Below are positions 9,203 to 20,821 of a DNA stretch of 64,000 bases, piece after piece. A program made the position numbers and the translations under genes. Numbering within the stretch: position 1 is the first letter of the stretch; each line of letters begins with the position of its first letter. The stretch lies in the NCBI GenBank assembly GCA_016714815.1, contig JADKBZ010000033.1:62001-126000 (forward strand), written 5' to 3'. Below the pieces are notes generated by a model. The model did not search any database and was not told where the DNA came from. It worked only from the letters and a program-made list of their open reading frames with translations. Source of the stretch: Holophagales bacterium (lineage in GTDB: Bacteria > Acidobacteriota > Thermoanaerobaculia > UBA5066).

Positions 9203-10729
9203 ATGACCGTCGCGAGGGCCTGGAGCGCCGCCCTCGTCGGGCTCGACGCGCTGCCCGTCGTCGTCGAGGCCGCGATGGGCACGGGCCTTCCCGGGCTCAC
9301 GGTCGTCGGCCTTCCCGATGCGGCCGTCCGGGAAAGCCGCGAGCGAATCCGCTCCGCTCTCCGGCAGATCGGCCTGCCCCTCCCCGGACGCAGCGTCGTC
9401 ATCAATCTCGCTCCGGCCGACCTTCCCAAGAGCGGCACAGGCTTCGACCTCGCCGTGGCCATGGCGATCCTCGCGGCCACCGGGGACGTGCCCGCGGAGG
9501 GCCTGGACGGCCTGACGTTCGCCGGCGAGCTGGCTCTCGACGGAGAGGTTCGACCCGTCCCGGGAATTCTCTCGATCGCCGAATCCTCCCGCTCGCACGG
9601 AAGGCTGCGGCTCGTGGTCGCGCCGGAGAACGCCGCCGAGGCGGCCGCCGTCCCCGGCATCGAGGTCCTTCCCGCGCCGCACCTCGGAGCGGTCGTCGCG
9701 CACGTGGCCGGCCGGGAGCTCCTCGTGCCCTGGGTCGCCGCTCCTTCCGAACCGGAGGCGGTGACGGACGAGCCGGATCTCGGAGAGGTCCGGGGACAGG
9801 CGCTCCCCCGACGGGCGCTCGAGATCGCCGCCGCGGGCGGGCACAACATCCTTCTCACCGGCCCGCCGGGCTCGGGCAAGACGATGCTCGCGAGGCGACT
9901 CCCCGGCATCCTGCCTCTTCTCTCGCAAGAGGAGGCCCTCGAGACGACCCGGATCTGGAGCGCGGCCGGCAGGCTGCCCATCGGATCGGGCCTCCTGAAG
10001 GTCCGCCCGTTCCGCTCCCCCCACCACGGAGCCTCGGCGCCCGCACTCTCGGGAGGGGGATCCGACCCGCGCCCCGGAGAGCTCTCCCTGGCGCACCACG
10101 GCGTCCTCTTCCTCGACGAGCTTCCCGAGTTCCGCAGGGACGCCCTCGAAGCTCTCCGCGAGCCGCTCGAGGAAGGTGTCGTCCGTGTGACGCGCGTGAC
10201 CGGGAGCCGCTCCTTCCCGGCGCGTTTTCTTCTCGTCGCCGCGATGAACCCGTGCCCGTGCGGTTTCCGGGGAGACCCCCGGAAGGCCTGCTCCTGCTCC
10301 GAGAACGACGTCGCCCGCTACCGTCGCAAGGTCTCCGGACCGCTCCTGGACAGGATCGATCTCCATGTCGAGGTGCCCGCCCTCCCCGCCAGCGACCTCA
10401 CCGCGGACGCCACGCCCGAGTCCTCCCGGCAGGTGAGGGAGAGGGTCCTGAAAGCGCGTGCGAGGCAGTCTTCGCGGACGGGAGACGGTCGCCTGACGAA
10501 CGCCGCGCTCGCTCCGTCCCGGCTCCGGGCCACTGCGGCTCTCCACCCCGAGGCCGCCACCCTTCTGGCCCGGGCGATGGACCGGCTCGCGCTCTCGGCG
10601 AGAGCCCATCAGCGGGTCGTCCGCGTCGCCAGGACGATCGCGGACCTGGAAGGGTCGACGATCACCGCTCCTCCTCACGTCGCCGAAGCGCTCCGCTACC
10701 GGTCGCCTGCCGCATCGCAGCTCACCTGA
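9203..10729 (+). CDS. comM: ComM/YifB family AAA+ magnesium chelatase-like ATPase
   Basis: AAA+ ring helicase of the ComM family, which promotes branch migration during integration of transforming DNA. 508 aa from the ATG at 9203 (E. coli YifB is 506 aa). The N-terminal ChlI-like S5 fold is LVGLDALPVVVEAAMGTGLPG with VVINLAPADLPKSG. The AAA+ domain has Walker A GPPGSGKTM, Walker B VLFLDELPEF and the sensor region MNPCPCGFRGDP. The C-terminal helical domain includes LSARAHQRVVRVARTIADLEG. It begins 10 nt after the lytic transglycosylase stop. The presence of comM is consistent with natural competence, but no other competence gene is in the window. Confidence 0.94.
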   Translation: MTVARAWSAALVGLDALPVVVEAAMGTGLPGLTVVGLPDAAVRESRERIRSALRQIGLPLPGRSVVINLAPADLPKSGTGFDLAVAMAILAATGDVPAEGLDGLTFAGELALDGEVRPVPGILSIAESSRSHGRLRLVVAPENAAEAAAVPGIEVLPAPHLGAVVAHVAGRELLVPWVAAPSEPEAVTDEPDLGEVRGQALPRRALEIAAAGGHNILLTGPPGSGKTMLARRLPGILPLLSQEEALETTRIWSAAGRLPIGSGLLKVRPFRSPHHGASAPALSGGGSDPRPGELSLAHHGVLFLDELPEFRRDALEALREPLEEGVVRVTRVTGSRSFPARFLLVAAMNPCPCGFRGDPRKACSCSENDVARYRRKVSGPLLDRIDLHVEVPALPASDLTADATPESSRQVRERVLKARARQSSRTGDGRLTNAALAPSRLRATAALHPEAATLLARAMDRLALSARAHQRVVRVARTIADLEGSTITAPPHVAEALRYRSPAASQLT

Positions 10730-10780
10730 CGCCACACAACACGCTGACACAGAACACTTTACACACACGGAATGTTTAGC

Positions 10781-10808
10781 TTGACGGGACGCGTCGCGCC
10801 GCTAGACT
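10781..10808 (+). promoter_or_regulatory. Candidate sigma70-type promoter for the M23 peptidase gene
   Basis: TTGACG at 10781-10786, a 16-bp spacer and TAGACT at 10803-10808, in the 173-bp gap after comM. The next start codon is at 10903. The rest of the gap holds an AT-richer stretch (10735-10780, with TTTACACACACGG) and three tandem 12-bp units just before the start. Confidence 0.5.
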
Positions 10809-10864
10809 TCCGTGCGGCCCATCACAGCCTCGGGGATTCCCGGCCCCGGAACGCCCGGAACGAC

Positions 10865-10900
10865 GCCCGCAGAGACGCCCGGAGAGACGCACGGAGAGAC
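10865..10900 (+). repeat. Three tandem 12-bp imperfect repeats in the leader
   Basis: Units GCCCGCAGAGAC (10865-10876), GCCCGGAGAGAC (10877-10888) and GCACGGAGAGAC (10889-10900) abut one another. A shorter CCCGGAACG doublet precedes them (10846-10862). The last unit supplies the GGAGAG that serves as ribosome binding site for the TTG at 10903. Confidence 0.7.
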
Positions 10901-10902
10901 CG

Positions 10903-11781
10903 TTGACGCGAAAGCAACACACGATCATCGTCGTACCGCACGCGCGTGCGAGATTCCGCCAGTTTCAGGTGACGTCCCGGCTTCTCTGGAGTGTCGCCAC
11001 GGCTGTCTCTCTTTCGCTCGTTCTGGGCGTCGTCTTCGGGGTGCTCTGGATCCAGTCCGTCCGAAAGAACCGGGAAGTCTCGACCCTCGCGGCCGAGAAC
11101 CAGGACCTGCGCGGCAGGACCAAGACCCTCAACGCACGTCTCGAATCGCTCGAGAAGCTCCTCGCCGACTTCGAAGAACGGACCCGCCGGCTCTCCGTCG
11201 TCGCCGGCCTCTCGGGCGTCCACGACCCCGGAACGGGAGGCGTGGGCGGCCTCACGACCATGCCCGTCGAGAGCGGCGGCCACATGCAGGCGGTCCTCGA
11301 CGAGACGTCCCGCCGCGGGGTTCTCCTTTCCGGCCGCCTCGGGGCCATCGAGAAGAAGCTCTCCTATCAGGCCGACCAGCTCGCCCTCACCCCGACGCTC
11401 GCCCCCGCCGTCGGCGTCCTGACGGCCGGATTCGGGCTCCGATCGGACCCGTTCACGGGAATGCAGGAGTTCCACACCGGGATCGACGTCTCCACGCCGG
11501 CCGGCGGAAAGGTCGTCTCCCCGGCCAACGGCACCATCGTCCGGGTCGGCTGGAGCAACGGTTACGGGCGGATCGTCGAGATCGCCCACGGGTTCGGAAT
11601 CCGAACCACCTACGCCCACCTGGAAGCGACCCGGGTCGCCGAGGGCCAGCGCGTCCGCCGGGGCGACCTCATCGGCCTCGTCGGCTCGACGGGCCGTTCG
11701 ACCGGACCGCATCTTCACTACGAGGTCCAGGTCGGCGGCAGGCCGGTCAACCCCCTCGACTACGTCCTGAACGCCTTCTGA
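10903..11781 (+). CDS. M23 family metallopeptidase, membrane anchored
   Basis: Predicted murein endopeptidase or activator of cell-wall hydrolases (NlpD/EnvC/MepM-like group). 292 aa. A single N-terminal membrane segment (about residues 27-50, VATAVSLSLVLGVVFGVLWIQS) follows a short basic cytoplasmic tail. A coiled coil (about 55-105, with AENQDLRGRTKTLNARLESLEKL) spans the periplasm, and the LytM domain is C-terminal. Zinc ligands are visible as HTGID and the distal HLHYEV motif, so the enzyme looks active. The start is a TTG at 10903, supported by GGAGAG a few nt upstream; no ATG lies nearby in this frame. Confidence 0.88.
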   Translation: MTRKQHTIIVVPHARARFRQFQVTSRLLWSVATAVSLSLVLGVVFGVLWIQSVRKNREVSTLAAENQDLRGRTKTLNARLESLEKLLADFEERTRRLSVVAGLSGVHDPGTGGVGGLTTMPVESGGHMQAVLDETSRRGVLLSGRLGAIEKKLSYQADQLALTPTLAPAVGVLTAGFGLRSDPFTGMQEFHTGIDVSTPAGGKVVSPANGTIVRVGWSNGYGRIVEIAHGFGIRTTYAHLEATRVAEGQRVRRGDLIGLVGSTGRSTGPHLHYEVQVGGRPVNPLDYVLNAF

Positions 11782-11869
11782 ACGGGTCCTCGAGGCGTCC
11801 GGCGGCCTCTGTCCGCGCCTCTGCTAGGATCTCTGGTTCGCGCCCCCCCGGGACGCCCATGGACGAAAG

Positions 11870-14725
<2,856 letters not shown>

Positions 14726-14755
14726 CCCCGGAATCCCCCCGATTTTCGTCCCTCG

Positions 14756-14785
14756 CCGGGGCCGCGCTCGAAAGCGCGGCCCCGG
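14756..14785 (+). terminator. Hairpin terminator after secA
   Basis: A perfect 13-bp stem (arms 14756-14768 and 14773-14785) closed by a CGAA tetraloop lies 31 nt after the secA stop and 18 nt before guaB. Only a short T-containing tract (TCGTGTTAT) follows, so termination efficiency is uncertain. Confidence 0.65.
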
Positions 14786-14802
14786 TCGTGTTATGAATCG
14801 GT

Positions 14803-16279
14803 ATGGCGTCTTCCGTCCCGGTCATCCCCCTCGCCCTCACCTTCGACGACGTTCTGCTCGTCCCGTCGCGCTCCGAGGTCCACCCCTCGATGGCCGACCT
14901 GAAGACCCAGCTCACCGAGGACATCGTCCTGAACGTCCCGGTGATCTCCGCGGCGATGGACACCGTCACCGAGGCGCGGCTCGCGATCGCAATCGCGCAG
15001 AACGGCGGGCTCGGCATCGTCCACAAGAACCTCAGCGTCGGCAGCCAGGCGGCCGAGGTCGACAAGGTGAAGCGGTCCGAGAGCGGGATGATCGTCGACC
15101 CGGTTACCTGTCTTCCCGACCAGAAGATCTCCGAGGCCCTCGCCGTGATGGCCAGCTTCCGGATCTCGGGAGTCCCGGTCGTCGACTCCGCCGGCAAGCT
15201 CGTCGGCATCCTGACGAACCGGGACCTCAGGTTCGAAACCCGGATGGACCTGCCGATCTCGGCCCGGATGACGAAGGAGAACCTCGTCACCTGCGCGCCC
15301 GGGAACGACGCTCGAGCAGGCCAAGCAGCTCCTGCACGAGCACCGGATCGAGAAGCTCCTCGTCGTCGACAAGGCGGGGGCCCTCAAGGGCCTGATCACC
15401 GTCAAGGACATCCAGAAGCAGATCAAGTACCCGAACGCCTGCAAGGACTCTCTCGGCCGGCTCCGGGTCGGGGCGGCGGTCGGCGCGGGCGCCGACCTCG
15501 TCGACCGCGCGCGGGAGCTGATCGCCGCCAAGGTCGACATCCTCTGCCTCGACTCCTCGCACGGCCACAGCGAGGGCGTCCTGGCGGCGCTGAAGACCCT
15601 CAAGAAGGCGTTCCCCTCGACCCCCGTCATCGCGGGCAACGTCGGGACCGCCGAGGCGACGCGCGACCTGATCCGCCTGGGTGCCGACGCGGTCAAGATC
15701 GGCATCGGCCCCGGCTCGATCTGCACGACGCGCGTCGTCACCGGCGTCGGCGTCCCGCAGATCTACGCGATCCTCGAGTGCGTGAAGGGAAGGGGGAAGT
15801 CGAAGGTCCCCCTGATCGCCGACGGAGGGATCAAGTTCTCCGGCGACGTGACGAAGGCCCTCGCGTTCGGTGCGCAGGCCGTGATGATCGGAAGCCTCTT
15901 CGCCGGGACCGACGAGGCGCCGGGCGAGACGATCCTCTACCAGGGGCGCACCTTCAAGGCCTACCGCGGCATGGGTTCCCTGGGCGCGATGGCGAAGGGC
16001 TCGGCCGACCGCTATTTCCAGGATTCCGACGACGAGCCGCGGAAGATGGTCCCCGAGGGGATCGAGGGGATGGTCCCCCACAAGGGCTCCCTCTCCGTCC
16101 TCCTCGGGCAGATCGTCGGCGGCGTCCGTGCCGGCATGGGGCTCTCGGGAGCCCGGACGCTGCCCGAGCTCCGGAAGAGGGCGAAGTTCGTCAGGATCAC
16201 GTCGGCCGGGCTCAAGGAGAGCCACGTCCACGACGTCATCATCACCAAGGAGTCCCCGAACTACCGCCAGGAAGTCTGA
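14803..16279 (+). CDS. guaB: Inosine-5'-monophosphate dehydrogenase, interrupted by a frameshift
   Basis: Oxidises IMP to XMP, the committed step of GMP synthesis. The first part (ALTFDDVLLVPSRSEV, PVISAAMDTVTEARLA, then the first CBS domain) is in frame from the ATG at 14803 to about 15300. The second part (TTLEQAKQLLHEHRIEKLL of CBS 2, DSSHGHSEGV, the catalytic Cys loop GPGSICTTR, the flap RGMGSLGAMAKGSADRYF) is in another frame up to 16279. Dropping one G of cccggg at 15301 restores a full protein of about 491 aa with all active-site parts. Because guaB is a core gene, a consensus error is more likely than a true null. It is convergent with the TlpA-like gene. Confidence 0.9.
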
Positions 16280-16286
16280 ACTGGCG

Positions 16287-16312
16287 CCGCGCCGGCCCGA
16301 GGGCCGGCGCGG
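16287..16312. terminator. Bidirectional hairpin between guaB and the TlpA-like gene
   Basis: Arms CCGCGCCGGCC (16287-16297) and GGCCGGCGCGG (16302-16312) with a CGAG loop lie in the 41-bp gap between two convergent genes. There is no clear T-run on either strand, so this is a structural call. Confidence 0.55.
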
Positions 16313-16320
16313 TCCGTCCC

Positions 16321-17556
16321 CTACCGCGCCAGGAGCCCCTTCACCGTCTCCTCGATCTCCTTCTTCTGGACCGCGAAGCGCGGCCCGGTCGAAGGACCGT
16401 CGAACCCCGAATACGCCTTGACGATCCGGTGGTTCCGGTCGAGGTAGAGGGTCGTCGGAAAGCCCTTCCAGCCCTCCAGGAGCGAGAGAGGCGCCGTTTC
16501 CGCGGCCCCCTTCGAGGGCCCCGCGAAGAGGATCGGATAGGTGAGGCCGTGACGCTCCCGGAACCGGGCGATCTGCCGGAAGCTCCTCTCGGCGTCCTCG
16601 GTGTACTCGTACGACAGCGAAACGACGGCGAGCCCTTTCCCGCGATACCGGCGGTAGATCTCCTCGAGGACGGGCGCTTCGTCGTGGCAGTTCGGACACC
16701 AGCTCCCGGAGATCGAGACGACGACCGGCTTGTCTTTCAGCTCCGGGTCGTCGAGGGAGACGGGCTTCCCGGGGGCGGACGGGAACACGAAGGCGACCCG
16801 GGCCTGCGGGTCCTTCGCGCGGACGATCGAGCTACCGTCCGGAAGCCACTTCGCGGCGCCCGCCGCGTCCAGGCGCCTGGCCTTCCAGGGCGTCGGAGCG
16901 CCGCTGCGGGAACGGAAAGTCCCGGCGAAGGCTCCCCCGTCGCCGAGCGTCCCGTCGAGGCGGTAGATGAAGATTCCGTCGAAGACGGACAGGACGAGGG
17001 TCGTTCCGTCCCACGTCCCGTGCATCGGGCCGAAGTCGCCCGTCGAGCCGAGAAGGGTGCCCGTCGCCCGCCCGCCGGACTGCCGGAACGTCCCGAGGAG
17101 CCGGGAGGCCTTCTCCCCCTCTCCCATCTCGACGCCCCAGTCGCCCGCCAGGGCGGGCGTCCCCTTCGGCGGCGTCGGGAGGGCGGGAGCGACGCGCGTC
17201 GCCCGGAACGGGAGTTCGAACTTTCCGGTGGCCGTCGCGCGCGTGAAGGTGCCGGCGAGCCCCTCGCCATCCCGCCACGCGACGAGCTTGCCGTCGTAGT
17301 GGGCCAGGTCGAGAACGAGAGACTCGCCGTCCCACGAGACCGACGTGAACGGGCTTTCCGTCGTGCCGTTGACGAGGGAACCGGCGAGCTTCCGTCCCTT
17401 CGCCTCGACTTTCACGCCGAACGCGATCTCCAGGCCGGCAGCCGGCTCGAGCGTCGCGTGCCAAAGCCCGGAGGGCGGGGCACTCTGGGCGAGCAGGAGC
17501 CGGGGGACGAGGACGGCGGCCGCGACGGCGGCGGTTGGAAAGGCGAATCGCAGCAT
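16321..17556 (-). CDS. Exported TlpA-like thioredoxin-domain protein
   Basis: 411 aa. A signal peptide is visible at 1-23 (VAAAVLVPRLLLAQ with a likely cleavage after LAQ or SA). Residues 25-260 form a beta-rich region with two related blocks, each of the pattern G-x-W-x(n)-G-x-G-T-F, that I do not recognise as a named domain. The C-terminal AhpC-TSA/TlpA domain (about 262-411) has the redox motif WCPNC (286-290) and the cis-Pro turn GFPTTLYL. It is probably a periplasmic thiol-disulfide reductase; the substrate is unknown. It lies 53 nt downstream of the partner-switching cluster on the same strand and may be read through from it. Confidence 0.85.
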   Translation of the reverse strand: MLRFAFPTAAVAAAVLVPRLLLAQSAPPSGLWHATLEPAAGLEIAFGVKVEAKGRKLAGSLVNGTTESPFTSVSWDGESLVLDLAHYDGKLVAWRDGEGLAGTFTRATATGKFELPFRATRVAPALPTPPKGTPALAGDWGVEMGEGEKASRLLGTFRQSGGRATGTLLGSTGDFGPMHGTWDGTTLVLSVFDGIFIYRLDGTLGDGGAFAGTFRSRSGAPTPWKARRLDAAGAAKWLPDGSSIVRAKDPQARVAFVFPSAPGKPVSLDDPELKDKPVVVSISGSWCPNCHDEAPVLEEIYRRYRGKGLAVVSLSYEYTEDAERSFRQIARFRERHGLTYPILFAGPSKGAAETAPLSLLEGWKGFPTTLYLDRNHRIVKAYSGFDGPSTGPRFAVQKKEIEETVKGLLAR

Positions 17557-17609
17557 CGTCGAAATCTACTCGCCTCGACGGCTTCCGCCAACCGGCACCT
17601 CTGGAAACA

Positions 17610-19022
17610 CTACGCGTTCCCTTCGGGCCCTCCGGTGCGCGCTCCTTCGAGCTCTCCGGCCGGGCCACCTCCCGAAGCGCCCGGATAGACGAGTGGAATC
17701 GTCGCCTGGAAGGTCGATCCCTGTCCCGCGAGGCTTTCGACCGTGAGCGAGCCTCCCAGCAGCCCGGCGAGCTTGCGGGAGAGAGGAAGCCCCAGCCCGG
17801 TTCCCGTAACTTTTCTCTGCAGGGGGCTGTCTACCTGGGCGTACTCCTCGAAGATGCGGCCGAGGTGCTCCGGAGGAATGCCGATTCCGGTGTCCGCGAC
17901 GGAGAAAACGACCCGCCGCCCCTCCTCGCTCAGCTTTGCCGACACGCGCACCTCGCCTCTCTCGGTGAACTTCAGCGCGTTCGAGACGAGGTTCCGGAGG
18001 ATCTGGGAGACCTTCCCTTCGTCGGTCCAGAGCGCGGGAACACCCTCGGGCTCCTCGAAGACGAGGTCCAGGGCCGGGTTCACGAGCATCGGCCGGAACA
18101 TCCCGCGAAGGGAGCTCAGCAGGTTCTCGACCCTGCACTCGGCCGGCCGGATCTCGATCCGGCCAGCCTCGATCCGGGCGAGGTCGAGGAGGTCGTTCAC
18201 CATGGACGACAGGTCCTCGGCCGCCCGGCGGATGAATCCGGCCTGCCGCTCCTGCTCGGGTGTCAGCTCTCCGTCCGACCGGTCGAGGAGGAGGCGCGAG
18301 ATCGCGAGGATGGCGTTCAGCGGCGTCCGGAACTCGTGGCTCATGTTCGAGAGAAAAGCCGCCCTCAGGTCGTTCGCGCGTTTCAGGCGCGAGGCGTTCT
18401 CGTCGAGCTCGGCGAAAAGGGCCACCATCCCCCGATTCGTATCCTCGAGCTCGCGGTTGAGCGCCTCCAGCTCCTCCTGCCGGCGCCGCAGCTCGTTCAT
18501 CGCCCCGAGAAGCTCCTGGTTCTGAAGCTGGATTTCCTCGAACGGGTCCTCGGGCGATCGTCTCCCGAGCTCTCCCGTGATCTTCGCGATCAGCGCCAGG
18601 GTCACGGGCGGGGCACCCGCGGGAACCGCCTTCGCCAGAACGACGGCGGTTCCCTCGCCGGCGCGGGACTGAACGTCGAAGGAGTCCACGAGGCGCCTCG
18701 CGCCGGCGATCCCCATCCCCATCCCCGTCCTCGAGCGGAAACGCCCCGCCAGGATCGCCGGAAGGTCTTCGATGCCTGGACCGCGGTCGATCACGCGGAC
18801 GAGGAAGAGAGGGGGCCGGGCTTTCTCGTCCAGGAGGAAGTCGACCCGTCCACCGCCGGCGTACTGGAACGCGTTGCGGGCGATCTCCGATACGGCGGTG
18901 CCGATCCGCGTCTGGTCGATGTGGACGAACCCGAGGAGCCCCGCGATGGTCCGAGCCCGCTGCCTCACGAGCACGACGTCGTGCTCGAAGCGCAGCTCGA
19001 CCGTGACGATCGGCAGGCTCAC
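17610..19022 (-). CDS. RsbT-like ATPase domain fused to a histidine kinase
   Basis: 470 aa from the GTG at 19022, which overlaps the preceding stop by 4 nt (GTGA). Residues 1-130 are an anti-sigma/RsbT-type GHKL ATPase (HIDQTRIGTAVSEIARNAFQYAGGG, VIDRGPGIED, TGMGMGIAGARRLVD). A coiled coil follows (about 155-215, LQNQELLGAMNELRRRQEEL). Then comes a HisKA domain with the H-box FLSNMSHEFRTPLNAIL and a second GHKL ATPase (ILRNLVSNALKFTERGEV, DTGIGIPPEHLGRIFEE, GTGLGLPLSRKLAGLL). No membrane segment is seen, so it should be cytoplasmic. It has no receiver domain. Its place at the end of the rsb cluster suggests that it links the stressosome output to a phosphorelay. Confidence 0.88.
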   Translation of the reverse strand: MSLPIVTVELRFEHDVVLVRQRARTIAGLLGFVHIDQTRIGTAVSEIARNAFQYAGGGRVDFLLDEKARPPLFLVRVIDRGPGIEDLPAILAGRFRSRTGMGMGIAGARRLVDSFDVQSRAGEGTAVVLAKAVPAGAPPVTLALIAKITGELGRRSPEDPFEEIQLQNQELLGAMNELRRRQEELEALNRELEDTNRGMVALFAELDENASRLKRANDLRAAFLSNMSHEFRTPLNAILAISRLLLDRSDGELTPEQERQAGFIRRAAEDLSSMVNDLLDLARIEAGRIEIRPAECRVENLLSSLRGMFRPMLVNPALDLVFEEPEGVPALWTDEGKVSQILRNLVSNALKFTERGEVRVSAKLSEEGRRVVFSVADTGIGIPPEHLGRIFEEYAQVDSPLQRKVTGTGLGLPLSRKLAGLLGGSLTVESLAGQGSTFQATIPLVYPGASGGGPAGELEGARTGGPEGNA

Positions 19023-20068
19023 GCGGTCCCTTCGTCGGGCTCGATCCGGCCCTCGAGAGGGGCGCGCCGTCGGGCCACGAGGACCGTCGTGTCGTCCCTG
19101 CCGCGCCGGAAATCCCTCACGAGCACGGCGGCGACGACCGACGGGTGGTGGCTCGCGAGGCCGGGGTGGGAGGAGAGGTGCCAGGAGGTGGCGAGGCCGT
19201 CGGAGTGGAGGACGAGGAGGGCACCCTCCGGCCACGGGTAGCTGAACTCCTGCATCTTCCGGACCTCCTGCCCCACGATCCCCCCGTACGAGACCATGTG
19301 CCGCTCGCTCTCGCCCTCGACGATCCGGGCGCCGATGTTGCCGACGCCGCAGTACCTCACGACGCCGTTCGAGTGGTCCGCCTCGAGGACGGCCAGGGCG
19401 GCGCCCCGCGTACCCCGGAGCCCCTGGTGAAGCGCTTCCACCGTTTCGGCAGGTCCCCGCGGACGAAGCTCCCGGAAGAGCCGTTCGGCCAGGCGGGAGG
19501 CCTCGGCCGCGAGGAGGCCGTGCCCGAGCCCGTCGCAGACGAGGACGGAGCTCTTCGAGGCCCCCGGCGCCACGGCCCAGGTGTCGCCGCACGGCTCGCC
19601 TTCGGTCATCGAGAGGCAGACGACGCCCGGCTCGAGCGGGCGGAAAGGAACGTCACCCGGAGGGGAGGGCCAGTAGCGGCAGGCGAGGACCGTTCCCGTC
19701 TCCAGCTCGGAAAAGAGGTCGAAGGACGACGAGGCGCGACCGAGGGCGCCGAGACCCGTTCCGGGGCTTCCCGCCGTCGAGTAGCCGTCCCTGAGGCTTC
19801 GGGCGGGATTCGACATGCCCGGTCCGCGGTCCAGCGAGAGGATCTCGAGCCCCGTCTTCCCGGCGAGCTCGAGCGGCCGGAAGAGAAGCTCTCCTCCCCG
19901 GGCGTGCCGGACCAGATTCGTCGCCGCCTCGGTTACGACGAGGGAAACCCGCCCGATGTCGAGCTCGGAGAATCCGAGGTCCCGGCAGAGGGAGGTCACC
20001 AGGCGTCGGGCCTCCCCCGTCTGGGTGACGTCCTCCACGCGGGCACGGAGCGTTTCCCTCACTTCCAC
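19019..20068 (-). CDS. ATPase-SpoIIE (PP2C) phosphatase, RsbX/RsbU-like
   Basis: 349 aa, GTG start at 20068, overlapping the rsbT stop by 10 nt. The N-terminal part (about 1-135) is an anti-sigma-factor type GHKL ATPase (ELDIGRVSLVVTEAATNLVRHA, SLDRGPGMSNPARSL). The C-terminal part (about 140-335) is a SpoIIE/PP2C phosphatase with the metal-binding motifs CGDTWAV, VCDGLGHGLLAAEAS and HSDGLATSW, and RDDTTVLVARR at the end. By family, it should dephosphorylate STAS-domain phosphoserine or phosphothreonine. In this position it probably resets RsbS/RsbR, as RsbX does in Bacillus. The actual substrate is inference. Confidence 0.88.
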   Translation of the reverse strand: MEVRETLRARVEDVTQTGEARRLVTSLCRDLGFSELDIGRVSLVVTEAATNLVRHARGGELLFRPLELAGKTGLEILSLDRGPGMSNPARSLRDGYSTAGSPGTGLGALGRASSSFDLFSELETGTVLACRYWPSPPGDVPFRPLEPGVVCLSMTEGEPCGDTWAVAPGASKSSVLVCDGLGHGLLAAEASRLAERLFRELRPRGPAETVEALHQGLRGTRGAALAVLEADHSNGVVRYCGVGNIGARIVEGESERHMVSYGGIVGQEVRKMQEFSYPWPEGALLVLHSDGLATSWHLSSHPGLASHHPSVVAAVLVRDFRRGRDDTTVLVARRRAPLEGRIEPDEGTA

Positions 20069-20460
20069 CTGACCACTGTGACCGTCGTCCCTTTTCCCGG
20101 AAACGAGGAGATCTCGAAGTCGTTCATCAGTCGCCGGGACCCACCGAGGCCGAGCCCGAGCCCCCCGGCGGTGGTGTACCCGTCCCGGAGCGCCTGCTCG
20201 ACGTCGGCGATCCCCGGACCCTGGTCGCGAAAGACGATCCGAAGACCCCTGTGCGCACCGTACTCGACAACCTCGAGGGTCGCGGTACCCCCGCCGCCGT
20301 GCGTCACGGTGTTGCGGGCGAGCTCGCTGACGGCCGTGACGATCTTGGTCTGGTCCACGAGGCCGAAACCGACACTCAACGCCAGGGCGCGGGCCTGCTG
20401 CCGCGCCTTCAGGACGTCCTCGGACTCCCGCAGGTCGACGACCTCGCGGGCCAGGATCAT
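20059..20460 (-). CDS. rsbT: Serine/threonine kinase RsbT (stressosome output switch)
   Basis: 133 aa, the normal RsbT size. It has the GHKL ATP-binding fold with the N-box TKIVTAVSELARNTVTHGGGG, the G1 motif RDQGPGI and the lid region GGLGLGLGGSRRLMND. In Bacillus, RsbT phosphorylates RsbR and RsbS and, once released, activates a downstream phosphatase. The ATG at 20460 overlaps the rsbS stop (ATGA). The order rsbR-rsbS-rsbT is the standard stressosome arrangement. Confidence 0.92.
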   Translation of the reverse strand: MILAREVVDLRESEDVLKARQQARALALSVGFGLVDQTKIVTAVSELARNTVTHGGGGTATLEVVEYGAHRGLRIVFRDQGPGIADVEQALRDGYTTAGGLGLGLGGSRRLMNDFEISSFPGKGTTVTVVRWK

Positions 20461-20810
20461 GGCCGGTTTCGGAGGATCTCCATCCCCTTCTCCACGTCGA
20501 GGGCCGTCCTCACGCCCTTCAGGGAGAGGCCCAGCTCGACCATCGTGATCGCCACCGCGGGACGCATGCCGACGACGACGGTCTCGGCGCCGAGCATCCG
20601 CGACATGGAAGCGATCGTGTCGAGCATCCGCCCGATGAACGAGTCGACGATGTCGAGGGAGGAGATGTCGATGAGGACTCCCCGGGCCCCGTCCTTGACG
20701 ATCCGGGCGGTCAGGTCGTCCTGCAGGGCCAGCGCGAGCCGGTCGTGCATGTCGACCTGGATCGTGACGAGAAGGAGCCTCCCCATCCGGAGGATCGGGA
20801 TTCTCTCCAC
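20457..20810 (-). CDS. rsbS: STAS-domain antagonist RsbS
   Basis: 117 aa, a single STAS domain (IPILRMGRLLLVTIQVDMHD, then the phosphorylation strand LIDISSLDIVDSFIGRML, then GAETVVVGMRPAVAITMVELG). The Ser within the DSF segment corresponds to the RsbT target of RsbS. I chose the GTG at 20810 because it gives the family N-terminus (VERIPIL) and lies 11 nt after the rsbR stop. A much longer open frame continues upstream but is antisense-like noise. It should form the stressosome core with RsbR and hold RsbT inactive. Confidence 0.92.
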   Translation of the reverse strand: MERIPILRMGRLLLVTIQVDMHDRLALALQDDLTARIVKDGARGVLIDISSLDIVDSFIGRMLDTIASMSRMLGAETVVVGMRPAVAITMVELGLSLKGVRTALDVEKGMEILRNRP

Positions 20811-20821
20811 GGCCGGTGTCG

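Noticed and set aside
6679..9981. Very long minus-strand open frame (about 1100 codons) across comM and the lytic transglycosylase
   Set aside because: It is the antisense shadow of strongly conserved plus-strand genes; in GC-rich DNA the opposite frame often stays open. The translation is Arg/Gly/Ser-rich with no domain.
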